Shown: positions 8,644 through 17,577, counted from the first letter of the stretch. The stretch is DNA of 64,000 nt from Oscillospiraceae bacterium (GCA_017535635.1 JAFXTU010000040.1:1-64000), one strand, 5' to 3'. Program-made: numbers and translations. The notes: a model not told the origin generated them from the sequence alone.

Positions 8644-9342
8644 TCATTTGATCTTGAACAAACCGGGGAAGATCTGGAAGCAGAAGCGGGTCAGGTAGGA
8701 CTTTTCCACCGCCTCCGGACTGAGAGGGCCGCCCGGCTGGGAGAGGGCGGGGACCAGGTGGTAGGCAAGCCACAGGAGGAAGATCGACAGCACCGCGCCC
8801 AGCACCGCGCCCAGCACCAGGCCCATGAAGCTGTTGATCTGCCCGATGATGGGCAGATTGGAGATCACCGGGTCGATGACGCCGTTGAAGATGATCCTCA
8901 CCAGCACGTAGGCCAGGATGGCCGTCACGAAAAAGAGCAGCCACCCGCTGAGGCGAAGGCCAACCACGTTAGACGCGGTGTTGACGGCGGAATCCAGAAA
9001 GGCGCCGCCCCGGGTGGTGACGCTCTCCGTCACGTTCACCTTCAAAAAGCCGGGGAGACTGGCCTTGTTCAGGATCTCCGTCAGGTTCTCCAGCAGGTCC
9101 GCCAGGCCCAGGCTCTCCCGGGCGTGGGTCAGGAGCCGCCCGATCGCCGGGGTCACCCAGCGCTCCGCCACCAGCTCGGCATACTGGGCCCTGGCCGCCC
9201 TTCCCAGCACCAGACCGGCCGCCAGGGAAAGGAGGCCGCCCAGCTTTTTGACCACGCCGTCCGCCCGCCCCTTCAGGAGCATCCAGACGATGATGACGGC
9301 CATAATGAGGTCAATGGCCAGGCTCCAGTTCAGTTGATCCAT
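8644..9342 (-). CDS. CvpA-family membrane protein
   Basis: A 232-residue membrane protein with an N-terminal hydrophobic helix followed by the GxxRGVxK-like segment seen here as KGRADGVVKKLGGLLSLAAG, a CvpA hallmark. Further helices lie near residues 125-150 and 170-205. CvpA proteins are widespread Firmicutes inner-membrane proteins, linked to colicin V export in E. coli and otherwise poorly understood. GGGAGG precedes the ATG. It sits alone between two other minus-strand units. Confidence 0.75.
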   Translation of the reverse strand: MDQLNWSLAIDLIMAVIIVWMLLKGRADGVVKKLGGLLSLAAGLVLGRAARAQYAELVAERWVTPAIGRLLTHARESLGLADLLENLTEILNKASLPGFLKVNVTESVTTRGGAFLDSAVNTASNVVGLRLSGWLLFFVTAILAYVLVRIIFNGVIDPVISNLPIIGQINSFMGLVLGAVLGAVLSIFLLWLAYHLVPALSQPGGPLSPEAVEKSYLTRFCFQIFPGLFKIK

Positions 9343-9498
9343 AGTTTCCTCCCTGCCCGGCGAGCGGGCAAGCTGCCTGCACGTATTTGTCCGAGTGAGA
9401 TTGTACCACGGGGAAAGACCCTATGCAAGGGATTTACGGGCGAAAGAGCCCGGTCTTCGCGCCGAAAGAGGCCGACAATGCCAGCCTCTCGGGCTTCC

Positions 9499-11193
9499 TT
9501 ATCCCCAGCTTTCCTTTCCCGTCTCCCTGCGGTATTTCTGCAGGAGCTCCCAGGTGTTCTTCGCTTCCGGAGTCACCTGGAACTGATCATACATCCGATA
9601 GCGGAAATCCGCGTCATAGCGGCCGTCTCCCCGGAACCAGGCGTCGTAATTCAGGAAGTAGAAGGTCTCCGGTTCCTCCGATGCGCTGACCGGGCCGAAG
9701 GCCCAGCCGGACACCAGGCGCAGGGTCCCGGCCCGCCAGTCCGGGAGGACACCATCCCGCAGGAGCTTCCGGCCCTGCTCCTCGCTGAGGTCGAAGTTGT
9801 AGTATTCCTCCCCCTCATAGAGCGTGGCATAGAAGTTGAACGTCCGGTTGTTGTCACTGAGTATGACTTCCAGCCCCTCGGCCAGCTCCCGCTCCACCAT
9901 CTGCCGCAGCTCCTCCTGCCCCTCCTCCGAGAGACCGGCGAGGCTGTAGCGCCGCCGCAGGGCGCCACCGGAAGTAAGCTCGTATTCGATATACACGTCC
10001 CTGCCCCCCATCTGTCCGGGCTGGGCCGCGGCCAGCTCCCGGTGCAGGGTCTGGATGCCCGGAATTTCGGAAGGATCGTCCGTGACGCAGGAGTAGCCGC
10101 CCACCTCGATCTGCGCGCTCTTCACCCGCTCCGGGGCAGGGATCCGGGCGGAGTAGCCGAAGCCCCCTTTGGCGCAGCCCACCGTCAAAAGGATGATGAG
10201 CAGAGCCAGGATGGGGAAGGTCTTGAGAGAAGAGCCCACTTTGTAGGACTTCCGCACCAGCATCTCCGCGATGACCCAGCCCAGGAAGGCCCCCAGCAGG
10301 AGGAAGGCCGTCATGGGTACGACGAGGTAGGGTTCGTCGTCCAGGATCAGGAGATAGAGGAGATTAGAGAAGCAGAGGGCGAAGCCCACGGAAAAGACCC
10401 AGCGGAACACCGGCTTCAGCCAGGAGACCGCCACCGTGTCCGTAGCGCTCTCCATCCGCCTCTTCTTCGCCAGCAGAAGGGCCAGACCGGCGCAGATCAG
10501 CCCGAAGGCGGCGTAGCCAAGGAGCCCCGCCCAGTCCGGGAAGGGACTTCCATCCCACTGGAACATCATCACCCGCACCACGGGAGAGAGGATGTAGGCC
10601 GCCTGGGGAACCTCCCCCGCGTAGCCGGGGAGGAGGTTCGTCAGCACGTTGGCAATGAGGAGCCAGAGCACCACTACCGCCACGTTCAGGAGGCCATAGA
10701 CCACCGGGAGGACCCAGAGGGTCCCGGTAAGAAAGGCGCAGAGGGAAGCGAAGCCGAAGAAGAGAAGGCTCAGCAGCAGATACTTCAGCAGCCACTGCGC
10801 CGCCAGAGCCGCCGCAGCCCCGGAAAGCATGGTGAGCAGGGCCGCAATCACCCCCGGCAGGGCCAGCATGGTATAGCCCGCGAGAGCGCAGGAGAGAAAC
10901 ATCCCCTCCCGCCGCAGGGGCAGGGCCGCGGTAAAGCCGGTGCTTCTGGCGTTATACATCCAGCCGTAGACCGTCATGGCCGCGACGGCGGAAAACCCGA
11001 AGGCGAGGACCACGGCCCCGAAGCTGCCCACCCCCAGGATGACGCCCTCCGCCCGGGAGGGAGACCAGGCATTCAGCACCGGCAGGGGCAGCAGCAGGAT
11101 GAGGATCAGGGTGAGGCCCGCCCACACGGGCCAGAAGCGCTTGAGACTCGACTTATAGACCGTGGCGTTAAAGAAGGACATCCCGCACCGCAT
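9499..11193 (-). CDS. YtrC/D-like ABC transporter permease with large extracytoplasmic C-terminal part
   Basis: A 564-residue membrane protein. About ten hydrophobic helices fill residues 1-330; the remaining ~230 residues are hydrophilic and likely extracytoplasmic. This layout matches large permeases found beside YtrB-type ATPases. The ATG at 11193 was chosen because GGAGG lies 8 bases upstream, inside the end of the ATPase gene, giving a ~26-base overlap and translational coupling; a GTG at 11202 and an ATG at 11181 are alternatives. It is third in a GntR/ATPase/permease operon. In Bacillus the equivalent Ytr system responds to cell-wall-active antibiotics; that role here is inference. Confidence 0.75.
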   Translation of the reverse strand: MRCGMSFFNATVYKSSLKRFWPVWAGLTLILILLLPLPVLNAWSPSRAEGVILGVGSFGAVVLAFGFSAVAAMTVYGWMYNARSTGFTAALPLRREGMFLSCALAGYTMLALPGVIAALLTMLSGAAAALAAQWLLKYLLLSLLFFGFASLCAFLTGTLWVLPVVYGLLNVAVVVLWLLIANVLTNLLPGYAGEVPQAAYILSPVVRVMMFQWDGSPFPDWAGLLGYAAFGLICAGLALLLAKKRRMESATDTVAVSWLKPVFRWVFSVGFALCFSNLLYLLILDDEPYLVVPMTAFLLLGAFLGWVIAEMLVRKSYKVGSSLKTFPILALLIILLTVGCAKGGFGYSARIPAPERVKSAQIEVGGYSCVTDDPSEIPGIQTLHRELAAAQPGQMGGRDVYIEYELTSGGALRRRYSLAGLSEEGQEELRQMVERELAEGLEVILSDNNRTFNFYATLYEGEEYYNFDLSEEQGRKLLRDGVLPDWRAGTLRLVSGWAFGPVSASEEPETFYFLNYDAWFRGDGRYDADFRYRMYDQFQVTPEAKNTWELLQKYRRETGKESWG

Positions 11194-12061
11194 AGTGCTC
11201 ACCTCCCAGCTCGTAAATGAAGATCTCCTCCAGCGTCAGGGGCAGGAGGTCGTAAAAGAGAGGACCCGCGGCGGCGACCTTGGCCGCGATCTCCTCCGCC
11301 TTTCCCCGCAGGATCAGGGTGATGACCTGGCCGGTGCGGCTCTCGTGGAGGATGTTCAGCCCCTGGGGCAGGGCCCCGCCCTCGGGGAGCACCAGCTGCA
11401 CCTTCACCATGTTGTCCTGGAGTTCAGAAAGGCTCCGCTCCACCAGGGTCCGTCCGGCGTGGATGATGCCCACATGGTCGCACACATCCTCCAGCTCCCG
11501 CAGGTTGTGGGAGGAGACCAGCACCGTCATCCCCCGCTCCGCCACGTCACTGAGGAGCAGGCTCCAGATCTGCCGCCGCATCACCGGGTCCAGCCCATCC
11601 ACCGGCTCGTCCAGGATCAGCACCTCCGGCATGAGGCTCATGGCGAGGCGAAAGGCCGCCTGCTTCTGCATGCCCCGGCTGAAGCGCTTCATGGGGGCCT
11701 TGTCGTCCAGGTCGAAGGCCTCCCCCAGCTTCCGGTAGCGCTCCTCGTTGAAGGAGGGGTAGACGCCCCGGTAGAAGGCCGCCATGTCCCGGATGCCCGC
11801 CTGGGCGAAGTAGTAAACTTCGTCCGGGATGTAGGCGATCCGCTTTTTTGCCTCCGGGTTCTCGTATACCGGCTGGGCGTCCAGCAGCACCTGGCCCCCG
11901 TCGGGGCGGTAAATACCGGTGATGTGCTTGATGGCGGTGGTTTTCCCCGCCCCGTTGGGTCCCACCAGGCCGTAGACGGCCCCGGTGGGCACGGTCAGCT
12001 CCAGTCCGTTCAGGGCGTCGAAGCTGCCGAAGCGCTTTTTCAGCCCCTTGACTTCAATCAT
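11168..12061 (-). CDS. ABC transporter ATP-binding protein (YtrB-like)
   Basis: A 297-residue ATPase. Walker A is GPNGAGKTT (~residues 36-44), the signature region reads RFSRGMQKQAAFRLAMSL and Walker B is VLILDEPVDGLDP. The signature S-R-G-M-Q-K-Q is the form typical of ABC-2/YtrB-type exporters rather than importers. Its start overlaps the end of the GntR gene by 8 bases and its end overlaps the permease gene. Partner permease: the following gene. Confidence 0.88.
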   Translation of the reverse strand: MIEVKGLKKRFGSFDALNGLELTVPTGAVYGLVGPNGAGKTTAIKHITGIYRPDGGQVLLDAQPVYENPEAKKRIAYIPDEVYYFAQAGIRDMAAFYRGVYPSFNEERYRKLGEAFDLDDKAPMKRFSRGMQKQAAFRLAMSLMPEVLILDEPVDGLDPVMRRQIWSLLLSDVAERGMTVLVSSHNLRELEDVCDHVGIIHAGRTLVERSLSELQDNMVKVQLVLPEGGALPQGLNILHESRTGQVITLILRGKAEEIAAKVAAAGPLFYDLLPLTLEEIFIYELGGEHYAVRDVLL

Positions 12062-12416
12062 GGTCCAATTCCTCCAATTCCCGGCGCAGCTCCTCCTTTG
12101 AAACGCCCAGGGCGTACAGGGCCGAGGCGGTTTCCCGAAGGCTTTTCAGCAGCGCCGTTTTCTTCTCCTCCCGCAGGGATGCCGGGGAGGCGGCAAAGGT
12201 CCCCTTGGCGGTGACGGTGTAGACGACCCCCTCCGCCTCCAGCTCCCGGTAGGCCCGCTGGATGGTGTTGGGGTTCACGGAGAGTTTGGTGCTCAGCTCC
12301 CGCACCGAGGGCAGCCGGTCCCCCTCCCGGAGGACGCCGGAGAGGATCAGCCGCCGGAAGCCGTCCTTGATCTGCTCGTAGATGGGCCGGGGGTCCCGGT
12401 AGTTCAGCTCGATCAA
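12054..12416 (-). CDS. GntR-family transcriptional regulator, YtrA subfamily
   Basis: A 120-residue repressor. The N-terminal winged helix (residues ~10-75) includes PSVRELSTKLSVNPNTIQRAYRELE, the GntR recognition helix. The short helical C-terminus without an FCD or UTRA ligand domain defines the YtrA subfamily. It heads the minus-strand operon controlling its own ABC transporter genes. A perfect palindrome lies directly downstream of the operon's promoter, so autoregulation is strongly suggested. Confidence 0.9.
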   Translation of the reverse strand: MIELNYRDPRPIYEQIKDGFRRLILSGVLREGDRLPSVRELSTKLSVNPNTIQRAYRELEAEGVVYTVTAKGTFAASPASLREEKKTALLKSLRETASALYALGVSKEELRRELEELDHD

Positions 12417-12439
12417 GGGCTTCGCCTCCTTTCTGCAAC

Positions 12440-12467
12440 AACTGTACTAGTGTGCTCTAGTACAGTT
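12440..12467. promoter_or_regulatory. Operator palindrome for the YtrA-like regulator
   Basis: A perfect 11-base inverted repeat, AACTGTACTAG (12440-12450) and CTAGTACAGTT (12457-12467), with a 6-base spacer. It occupies the region just downstream of the operon's -10 box, where a repressor dimer would block transcription. YtrA-type sites are palindromic sequences at the promoter of their own operon. Confidence 0.85.
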
Positions 12468-12496
12468 AGATTAGCACTTTCCTTCTTGCTTGTCAA
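12468..12496 (-). promoter_or_regulatory. Promoter of the GntR/ABC operon
   Basis: On the minus strand, TTGACA (complement of 12491-12496), 17 bases, then TAATCT (complement of 12468-12473). It abuts the palindromic operator. Confidence 0.85.
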
Positions 12497-12514
12497 GGGG
12501 GAATATGCTATACT
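12486..12514 (+). promoter_or_regulatory. Promoter of the esterase gene, overlapping the divergent promoter
   Basis: TTGCTT (12486-12491), 17-base spacer, TATACT (12509-12514). Its -35 box shares base 12491 with the -35 box of the divergent operon, so the two promoters compete for polymerase and the GntR protein could influence both. Confidence 0.7.
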
Positions 12515-12550
12515 TTTTTCAAATGAGTAAAACAATAAGGAGGCTGTTTT

Positions 12551-13495
12551 ATGGACCAGATGAAAATTGATTCTCCCTGGAAGCTCACCACCGTTCCCGG
12601 CAGCGGCCCCTTCCCCCAGCAGGAGATCGACGTCTCCGGGATCAGCCGCAAGTGGCTGGACGTGGCCTATGCCAGCCAGTCCCCGGCCCAGAAGCTGGAC
12701 ATCTTCCTCCCCGAGGAGGGCGAGGGCCCCTTCCCCGTCTACATTTTCATGCACGGCGGCGCCTATCTCTTCGGCGCGAAGCGGGACGCCCAGCTCTTCC
12801 ACGCCATCGACGGCGTCACCAAGGGCTACGCGGTGGTGACCGTGGAGCAGCGCCTGGCGGGAGAGGCCCAGTACCCCTACGGCCTCTTCGACCTGAAGGC
12901 CGCCATCCGCTACCTGCGCGCCAACGCCGCCCAGTATAAGCTGGACCCGGAGAAGTTCGCCCTGGCCGGCGACAGCGCCGGAGCCTACTACGCCATCATG
13001 TGCGCCGCCACCCAGGACATTCCCGGCTTCGAGGACGAGAGCATGGGGAACGCTGGGGTCTCCAGCAAGGTGCAGGCGGTCATCGGCTTCTACGGCTGCT
13101 ACGACCTCATGAGCATGCTGCCCCCGGAGATGCCTGAGCCCCCCAAGGGCGCGGCCCCCGGCCCCGGCGCGGGGGGACCCCCCATGCCGGACCTGTACCA
13201 GTCCCTGGTGGGCGCCAAGCCCCGGGCCATCCACGGCCTCATGTACTTCACCAACCCCCTGAACTTCATCACGGGGGACTTCCCGCCCATCCTCATCCAG
13301 GCGGGCACCAAGGACCAGATCGTGCCCCCGAACCAGAGCCAGATGCTCTACGACAAGGTGACGGAGAAATGCGGCGAAGGCCGGGCCGAGCTGGAGTTCT
13401 TCGAGGGCTGGAACCACGGCGGCTTCTCCACCGACTGGTACGAGCCCAAGCACCAGGGGCACGTCTACGAGTTCCTGGACAAGCATCTGAAGTGA
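12551..13495 (+). CDS. Alpha/beta-hydrolase, acetyl-esterase/HSL-like
   Basis: A 314-residue probable cytoplasmic esterase. The HGG oxyanion motif (FMHGGAYLFGAK), the nucleophile elbow GDSAGAYYA, a later Asp (GTKDQIVPP) and the His in WNHGGFS give the full catalytic set of the hormone-sensitive-lipase/Aes family. These enzymes hydrolyse short acyl esters. A Pro/Gly-rich insert (~residues 193-212) is unusual. The start follows AAGGAGG. It is divergent from the YtrA-like operon and followed by SDR and HAD genes. Confidence 0.8.
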   Translation: MDQMKIDSPWKLTTVPGSGPFPQQEIDVSGISRKWLDVAYASQSPAQKLDIFLPEEGEGPFPVYIFMHGGAYLFGAKRDAQLFHAIDGVTKGYAVVTVEQRLAGEAQYPYGLFDLKAAIRYLRANAAQYKLDPEKFALAGDSAGAYYAIMCAATQDIPGFEDESMGNAGVSSKVQAVIGFYGCYDLMSMLPPEMPEPPKGAAPGPGAGGPPMPDLYQSLVGAKPRAIHGLMYFTNPLNFITGDFPPILIQAGTKDQIVPPNQSQMLYDKVTEKCGEGRAELEFFEGWNHGGFSTDWYEPKHQGHVYEFLDKHLK

Positions 13496-13563
13496 TCCCC
13501 CGGCGGAGCCGGAAGGAATAAGCGAACCACTCAACCATTTATAATTGAAAGGATGTATGCGCT

Positions 13564-14358
13564 ATGATCCCCTCCATCGTGAATATGCAGGACGCCTTCT
13601 CTCTGAAGGGCAAGAACGCTCTCGTCACCGGCGGCAACCGGGGCCTGGGTCTCGCCATCGCCTCCGCCTTCGCCCAGCAGGGCGCCAACGTGGCCATCTT
13701 CTGCCGGGACGCCAAGAAGGCGGCCGAGGCCATCGAGGAGCTGAAGCCCTTCGGCGGCAAGTACCAGAGCTTCAGCTGCGACGTGACCAACCTGCCCAAC
13801 GTCCGCGAGGTCGTGGCCAAGGCCTGGGACGAGTTCGGCGGCTTCGACATTCTGGTGAACAACGCCGGCGTCACCTGCGTCAGCGAGCTCCTGGACATGG
13901 ACGAGGAGCTGAGTGACTGGTATCGGGTGCTGAACACCGACCTGAACGGCACCGTCCACATGACCTACGAGGTGGGCAAGAAGATGCGCGCCGCGGGCAA
14001 GGGCGGCAGCATCATCAACGTGGCCTCCAACGCCGCCTTCATCGTCAACAAGACCCAGGCCATGAGCCCCTATTCCTCCTCCAAGGCCGCCGTGGTCCAC
14101 TTCACCCACTGCATGGCCGTGGAGCTGGGCAAGCATAACATCCGCGTCAACGCCATCTGCCCGGGCTTCACCAACACCGACCTGAGCCAGTTCATCCCCA
14201 AGGATCAGTTCGAGTACATCAACAACCAGATGCCCCTCGGCCGCTTCGGCGAGCCCATCGAGGTGGGCGCTCTGGCGGTGTACTTCGCCTCCCCCGCGGC
14301 GGCCCAGGTCACCGGTACCGCTCAAGTCATCGACGGCGGCTATATCCTCTCCTGCTGA
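13564..14358 (+). CDS. Short-chain dehydrogenase/reductase (SDR)
   Basis: A 264-residue NAD(P)H-dependent oxidoreductase of the classical SDR family. The cofactor motif TGGNRGLG is at ~22-29, NNAG in the middle, the catalytic Ser in VASNAAF and the catalytic Tyr/Lys in YSSSK. The C-terminal GTAQVIDGGY is typical of the family. AAAGGATG lies upstream. It overlaps the HAD gene by one base (TGATG), so translation is coupled. The substrate is unknown; sugar-alcohol and 3-oxoacyl reductases are close architectural matches. Confidence 0.88.
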   Translation: MIPSIVNMQDAFSLKGKNALVTGGNRGLGLAIASAFAQQGANVAIFCRDAKKAAEAIEELKPFGGKYQSFSCDVTNLPNVREVVAKAWDEFGGFDILVNNAGVTCVSELLDMDEELSDWYRVLNTDLNGTVHMTYEVGKKMRAAGKGGSIINVASNAAFIVNKTQAMSPYSSSKAAVVHFTHCMAVELGKHNIRVNAICPGFTNTDLSQFIPKDQFEYINNQMPLGRFGEPIEVGALAVYFASPAAAQVTGTAQVIDGGYILSC

Positions 14359-15209
14359 TGGGAAAATACACCGGCATCCTGCTGGTGAGCGACTGGGACC
14401 GCACCGTGACCGGGCCGGACAGGACCATTCCTCCGGCCAACACGGAGGCGGTCCTCCGCTTTATGGCGGAGGGGGGCCTCCTCTCCATCGCCACCGGCCA
14501 CACCAGAGTGAGCCACCGGAGCCGCTGGTCCCAGCTTCCCACCAACGCGCCCCACATCGTCTTCAACGGGGCGGAGATCTACGACTACCGGGAAGAAAGA
14601 AGCCTCTGGCAGGGGGCCCTGCCGGAGGGCGCGGCGGCTCTCTTCGCTTCCCTGCTGGCGCAGCATCCCCAGCTCCACTTTGAGATCCAGTGCCCTACCG
14701 AGACCTACGTCTTCGGGGAGGACATGGGGCTGGCGGAGATCTTCAAAAAGATGGGGGTCCCCATCCGGGTTTCCCCGCTGGAGGAGGTCCCCCGGCCCTG
14801 GGTCCAGTTCGCCGTGTCCGGCTCTCCCGAGCCGCCGAAGGACCCGGAAAAGGCGGAGCCGGACTGGTTCCGCTATACCACGGAGGAGACGGACGCCCTC
14901 TACGGGGGCATCGCGGAGGCCATCAACGCCCCCGGCACCGGCTGCACTGCCTCCCGCAGCCTCCCCTTTCTGATCGAGGCCCAGGCCCTGGGCTCCTCCA
15001 AGGGGGAGACGGCCCGGCGGCTGCTGGAAATGCTGGGCTGCGATACCCTCATCTGCTGCGGCGACGCCATGAACGACCTGAGCCTCCTCCGGGCCGCCCA
15101 CCGGGCCTTTGTGGCCGGGGACGGGGCCAGGGAGCTGCTGGACATGGGCTTTGAGCTCACGGTCCCCAGCTCTGAGGGGGTATTGGCGGACGCGATATCC
15201 AAAATCTAG
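14358..15209 (+). CDS. HAD-superfamily hydrolase, Cof/IIB type
   Basis: A 283-residue Mg-dependent phosphatase. Motif I is the D-x-D of SDWDRTVTG (~residues 11-19) and motif IV is GDAMNDLSLL. The large insert between them (cap type C2B) marks the Cof subfamily that dephosphorylates sugar phosphates or similar small metabolites. It is coupled to the SDR gene by a one-base overlap, which suggests a shared pathway, possibly sugar or polyol metabolism (inference). Confidence 0.85.
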   Translation: MGKYTGILLVSDWDRTVTGPDRTIPPANTEAVLRFMAEGGLLSIATGHTRVSHRSRWSQLPTNAPHIVFNGAEIYDYREERSLWQGALPEGAAALFASLLAQHPQLHFEIQCPTETYVFGEDMGLAEIFKKMGVPIRVSPLEEVPRPWVQFAVSGSPEPPKDPEKAEPDWFRYTTEETDALYGGIAEAINAPGTGCTASRSLPFLIEAQALGSSKGETARRLLEMLGCDTLICCGDAMNDLSLLRAAHRAFVAGDGARELLDMGFELTVPSSEGVLADAISKI

Positions 15210-15220
15210 AGCAAAAGCAG

Positions 15221-15258
15221 CGGCCCCCTGCCGCGCCAAGTGGCGCGGCAGGGGGCCG
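15221..15258. terminator. Bidirectional hairpin terminator
   Basis: An 18-base perfect stem at 15221-15238 and 15241-15258 with an AG loop, followed by TGATGTTTTTAT. It separates the HAD gene from the small convergent gene. Confidence 0.85.
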
Positions 15259-15277
15259 TGATGTTTTTATATTGTCT

Positions 15278-15529
15278 CTATCCCACCACGAAGGTGAAGC
15301 CCACGTTTTCCTCTCCGCAGGAGAAGTCGAAGCAGTAGGTCCCGCACTTGTCCGGCATGACCACGTTCAGCACCTCATCCGGCATCAGGGGATACTGGGC
15401 AAAGGGAGTCGTGACCCAGAGGGGCCGGAGAGCGTTGATGACGTAGAAGCACACGACCTCCCCGCCGAAAAGAAACTTCCGGCACTGGCTCGTTCCGATG
15501 ATCAGGGAATGCTCCGCGTTCTCGTTCAT
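15278..15529 (-). CDS. Small hypothetical protein
   Basis: An 83-residue protein with no recognised family. It is Val/Phe-rich, predicted beta-rich and has four Cys, two of them in C-G-T-Y-C, a spacing that could bind metal. It has no membrane segment or signal peptide. A GGAGCGG sequence lies upstream of the ATG and a strong terminator follows it. Expression as a single gene is plausible. Confidence 0.5.
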   Translation of the reverse strand: MNENAEHSLIIGTSQCRKFLFGGEVVCFYVINALRPLWVTTPFAQYPLMPDEVLNVVMPDKCGTYCFDFSCGEENVGFTFVVG

Positions 15530-15723
15530 TGATCCGCTCCGCTGTTTTGAACTGTCTCAGGATATTATACCCCTCTCCCGGGCGGGATGTCAAGATTGCG
15601 GACACGGAAAATACAATTTCTGGTGGGAAGAGCCCGCCATGCGGCCCCACATTTTGTAAGATCCGGTCACAGTCCGTCGGGGAGCCGTCTTACCGGCCTC
15701 TACCCTGAATAGAATTTCTCAAC

Positions 15724-15762
15724 ATTTTGGTTTTTGACTCTACGGTACGTTTCGTTTATGCT
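15724..15762 (+). promoter_or_regulatory. Promoter of XRE cassette 1, with a motif shared by cassette 2
   Basis: TTGACT (15734-15739), 17 bases, TATGCT (15757-15762). The block ATTTTGGTTTTTGACTCTAC (15724-15743) recurs unchanged at 17649-17668. Conservation over the -35 region beyond the box itself suggests a bound regulator, most simply the cassette's own products. Confidence 0.8.
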
Positions 15763-15801
15763 GTACGCACAGGCCTGAACCATCCGAAGGAGGCAGCAAG
15801 C

Positions 15802-16698
15802 ATGGACAAGACGAAATTCCTGGAAGCTCTCGGTGAGGAGCGGCGAAAACGGGGCTTCACCCAGAAGCAGCTCGCCCAGGCCCTGGGCGTCTCGGACAGG
15901 ACCTATTCCAAGTGGGAGACCGGGGAGAACGAGATGGACGTGGATTCCCTCTGCCGTCTGGCAGAGCTCTACGGAGAGAGCCATGCCCTCTTCTTCCGGG
16001 ACGGGGGAGCCGCCGCCGTTCGGACCGAGCTGGCGGCCCTGCCCCCAAAGGAGGCGGCGGCGCAGTGGTTTCGCATCCACTACGAGGCCATCCGGGGCAT
16101 GGGGGACAGCATCATGGAGGAGACGAAGCTCGACCCCTCCGTTTACCTGAAGCCGGTCCCCTGGGCCGGGGTCCCGGAGGACCCCTCGGAGCAGCGGGGC
16201 AAATCCCGGAGCAGCATCACCTATCTTTCCATCCCCGATTTGATGGGCATTTTCGCCGCGGGGGAGGACCTGAACCTCTCCATCCTCATGGAGCCCAACC
16301 GGGAGCACTACGCCTGGATCCATGAGGAGGCGGAGAAGCTGGGGGCCCTCTTCCGGGTCCTGGGGATGCCTGGGGCGCTCCCCTGCCTCAGCTTTCTCAT
16401 GCGGCAGGACAGCTCTGACCTCTTTTCCCTCCCCTATCTGGCGGCCCGAGCCGGGGTATCGGAGGAGGAGACCCGGGCCTTCCTGGAGGCGGCGGCGCCC
16501 CTGGGCCTCTGCGTTTCCAGGGGAAGGATACAGCGAAAAGGAAAGGAAGAGCGGCTGTACTGCGGCTACTGCCGGGAGGCGCTGGTGGGCCTCCTCTCCC
16601 TGGCAAAGCTGCTGATCCCCGACGAGGCGGCCAGAGGCCGCTATGGGCACACCCTGGGCATCCAGTCCAGACTGACGGAGAAAGGAGCGGAGGAATGA
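15802..16698 (+). CDS. XRE-family regulator, cassette 1 'A' protein
   Basis: A 298-residue protein. Residues ~5-60 form an XRE helix-turn-helix (KQLAQALGVSDRTYSKWETG). The middle is helical, and the last ~110 residues resemble an ArsR-like winged helix (YLAARAGVSEEETRAFLEAA). The ATG at 15802 follows AAGGAGG (15787-15793); the open frame extends upstream into the promoter. It overlaps the next gene by ATGA. It is paralogous to the protein at 17737-18612: the HTH and the FRVLGMPGA segment are conserved. Two DNA-binding-like modules in one protein hint at a regulator with a sensor fold derived from a winged helix. Confidence 0.8.
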   Translation: MDKTKFLEALGEERRKRGFTQKQLAQALGVSDRTYSKWETGENEMDVDSLCRLAELYGESHALFFRDGGAAAVRTELAALPPKEAAAQWFRIHYEAIRGMGDSIMEETKLDPSVYLKPVPWAGVPEDPSEQRGKSRSSITYLSIPDLMGIFAAGEDLNLSILMEPNREHYAWIHEEAEKLGALFRVLGMPGALPCLSFLMRQDSSDLFSLPYLAARAGVSEEETRAFLEAAAPLGLCVSRGRIQRKGKEERLYCGYCREALVGLLSLAKLLIPDEAARGRYGHTLGIQSRLTEKGAEE

Positions 16699-17564
16699 AC
16701 CTGGGAGAAGCGATCCGAAACGCCAGGACGGCGAAGGGCATGACACAGGAGGCCCTGGCAGAAATGATCGGGGTGGTCCCCCAGACCGTCTCCAAATGGG
16801 AGCGGAATGAGAGCCAGCCGGACACGGAGCTCCTGTCCCCCCTGGCCGACGCCCTGGGCATTTCCCTGGACCGGCTCTTTGACCGACAGAGCGGCTCCTG
16901 GGAGGACGCGAGGGAAGCCCTTCTCCGCTGGCTCCCCCGTTGGGAGGAGGAGAGCCGGCAGGATCAGATCATGACCCTCATGACCTTCGCCTTCCAGTAC
17001 CTGATGGGCCGCTGGGACAAGGATAACAAGGGGCCGGACCCCTTCGACTTCGGCCCCCTCTACCCCGCCGACGGCTGGGACTACACGCTGCTGGGGGATG
17101 AGATGCTGGCCCTCCTGGGCACGAAGAAGGTCCTCCCCTTCGGTCTCTTCCTGGGAGAAGGGCCGGAGGGCTGGGGCTCCCTCTTTGAGGACCCGGACCT
17201 GCTGGCCCCGGTCTTCGATGTCCTGGGGGACCGGGACTGCCGCCGCGTCCTCCTGCGCCGCCTTTCCGTCGCGGGCTCCGCCTCCTTCCTCCGGGAGGAG
17301 GCGGGGGAGGTCCTGGGGGTGGAGGACCCGGAGGCGGTGATCTCCCGGCTCCAGAAGCTCCGTATGGTCTCCATTCGGAAGGCCCGGATCGACGGGGAGG
17401 AGACGGAGCTCCTGCACTTCCAGGCAGACGTCCATATTCTGGCCATCCTGCTCCTGGCCAGGGCCTGTTTTGGGCCGGAGGGCAACGCCGCCGGGATGTC
17501 CGGCATGGGGAGACACCGCTTCGACACGCCGCCCCTTCGGCGGAAGGTGCCGGAAGGCGAGTAA
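16695..17564 (+). CDS. XRE-family regulator, cassette 1 'B' protein
   Basis: A 289-residue protein, translationally coupled to the A gene (ATGA overlap). The N-terminal HTH (GMTQEALAEMIGVVPQTVSK, WERNESQPD) is followed by the A-L-G-I-S-L-D-R-L-F stretch shared with the 18609 protein. Residues ~60-170 are Trp- and Pro-rich. The C-terminal ~110 residues include an ArsR-like winged-helix segment (VLGVEDPEAVISRLQKL). No enzyme motif is visible. It probably acts with the A protein as a heteromeric regulator or a sensor/regulator pair (inference). Confidence 0.8.
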   Translation: MNLGEAIRNARTAKGMTQEALAEMIGVVPQTVSKWERNESQPDTELLSPLADALGISLDRLFDRQSGSWEDAREALLRWLPRWEEESRQDQIMTLMTFAFQYLMGRWDKDNKGPDPFDFGPLYPADGWDYTLLGDEMLALLGTKKVLPFGLFLGEGPEGWGSLFEDPDLLAPVFDVLGDRDCRRVLLRRLSVAGSASFLREEAGEVLGVEDPEAVISRLQKLRMVSIRKARIDGEETELLHFQADVHILAILLLARACFGPEGNAAGMSGMGRHRFDTPPLRRKVPEGE

Positions 17565-17577
17565 GCACACCAGCGTG

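Noticed and set aside
8623..11220. Plus-strand open frame of 865 codons
   Set aside because: Antisense of the CvpA and YtrC-like genes, which have membrane segments and good start sites.
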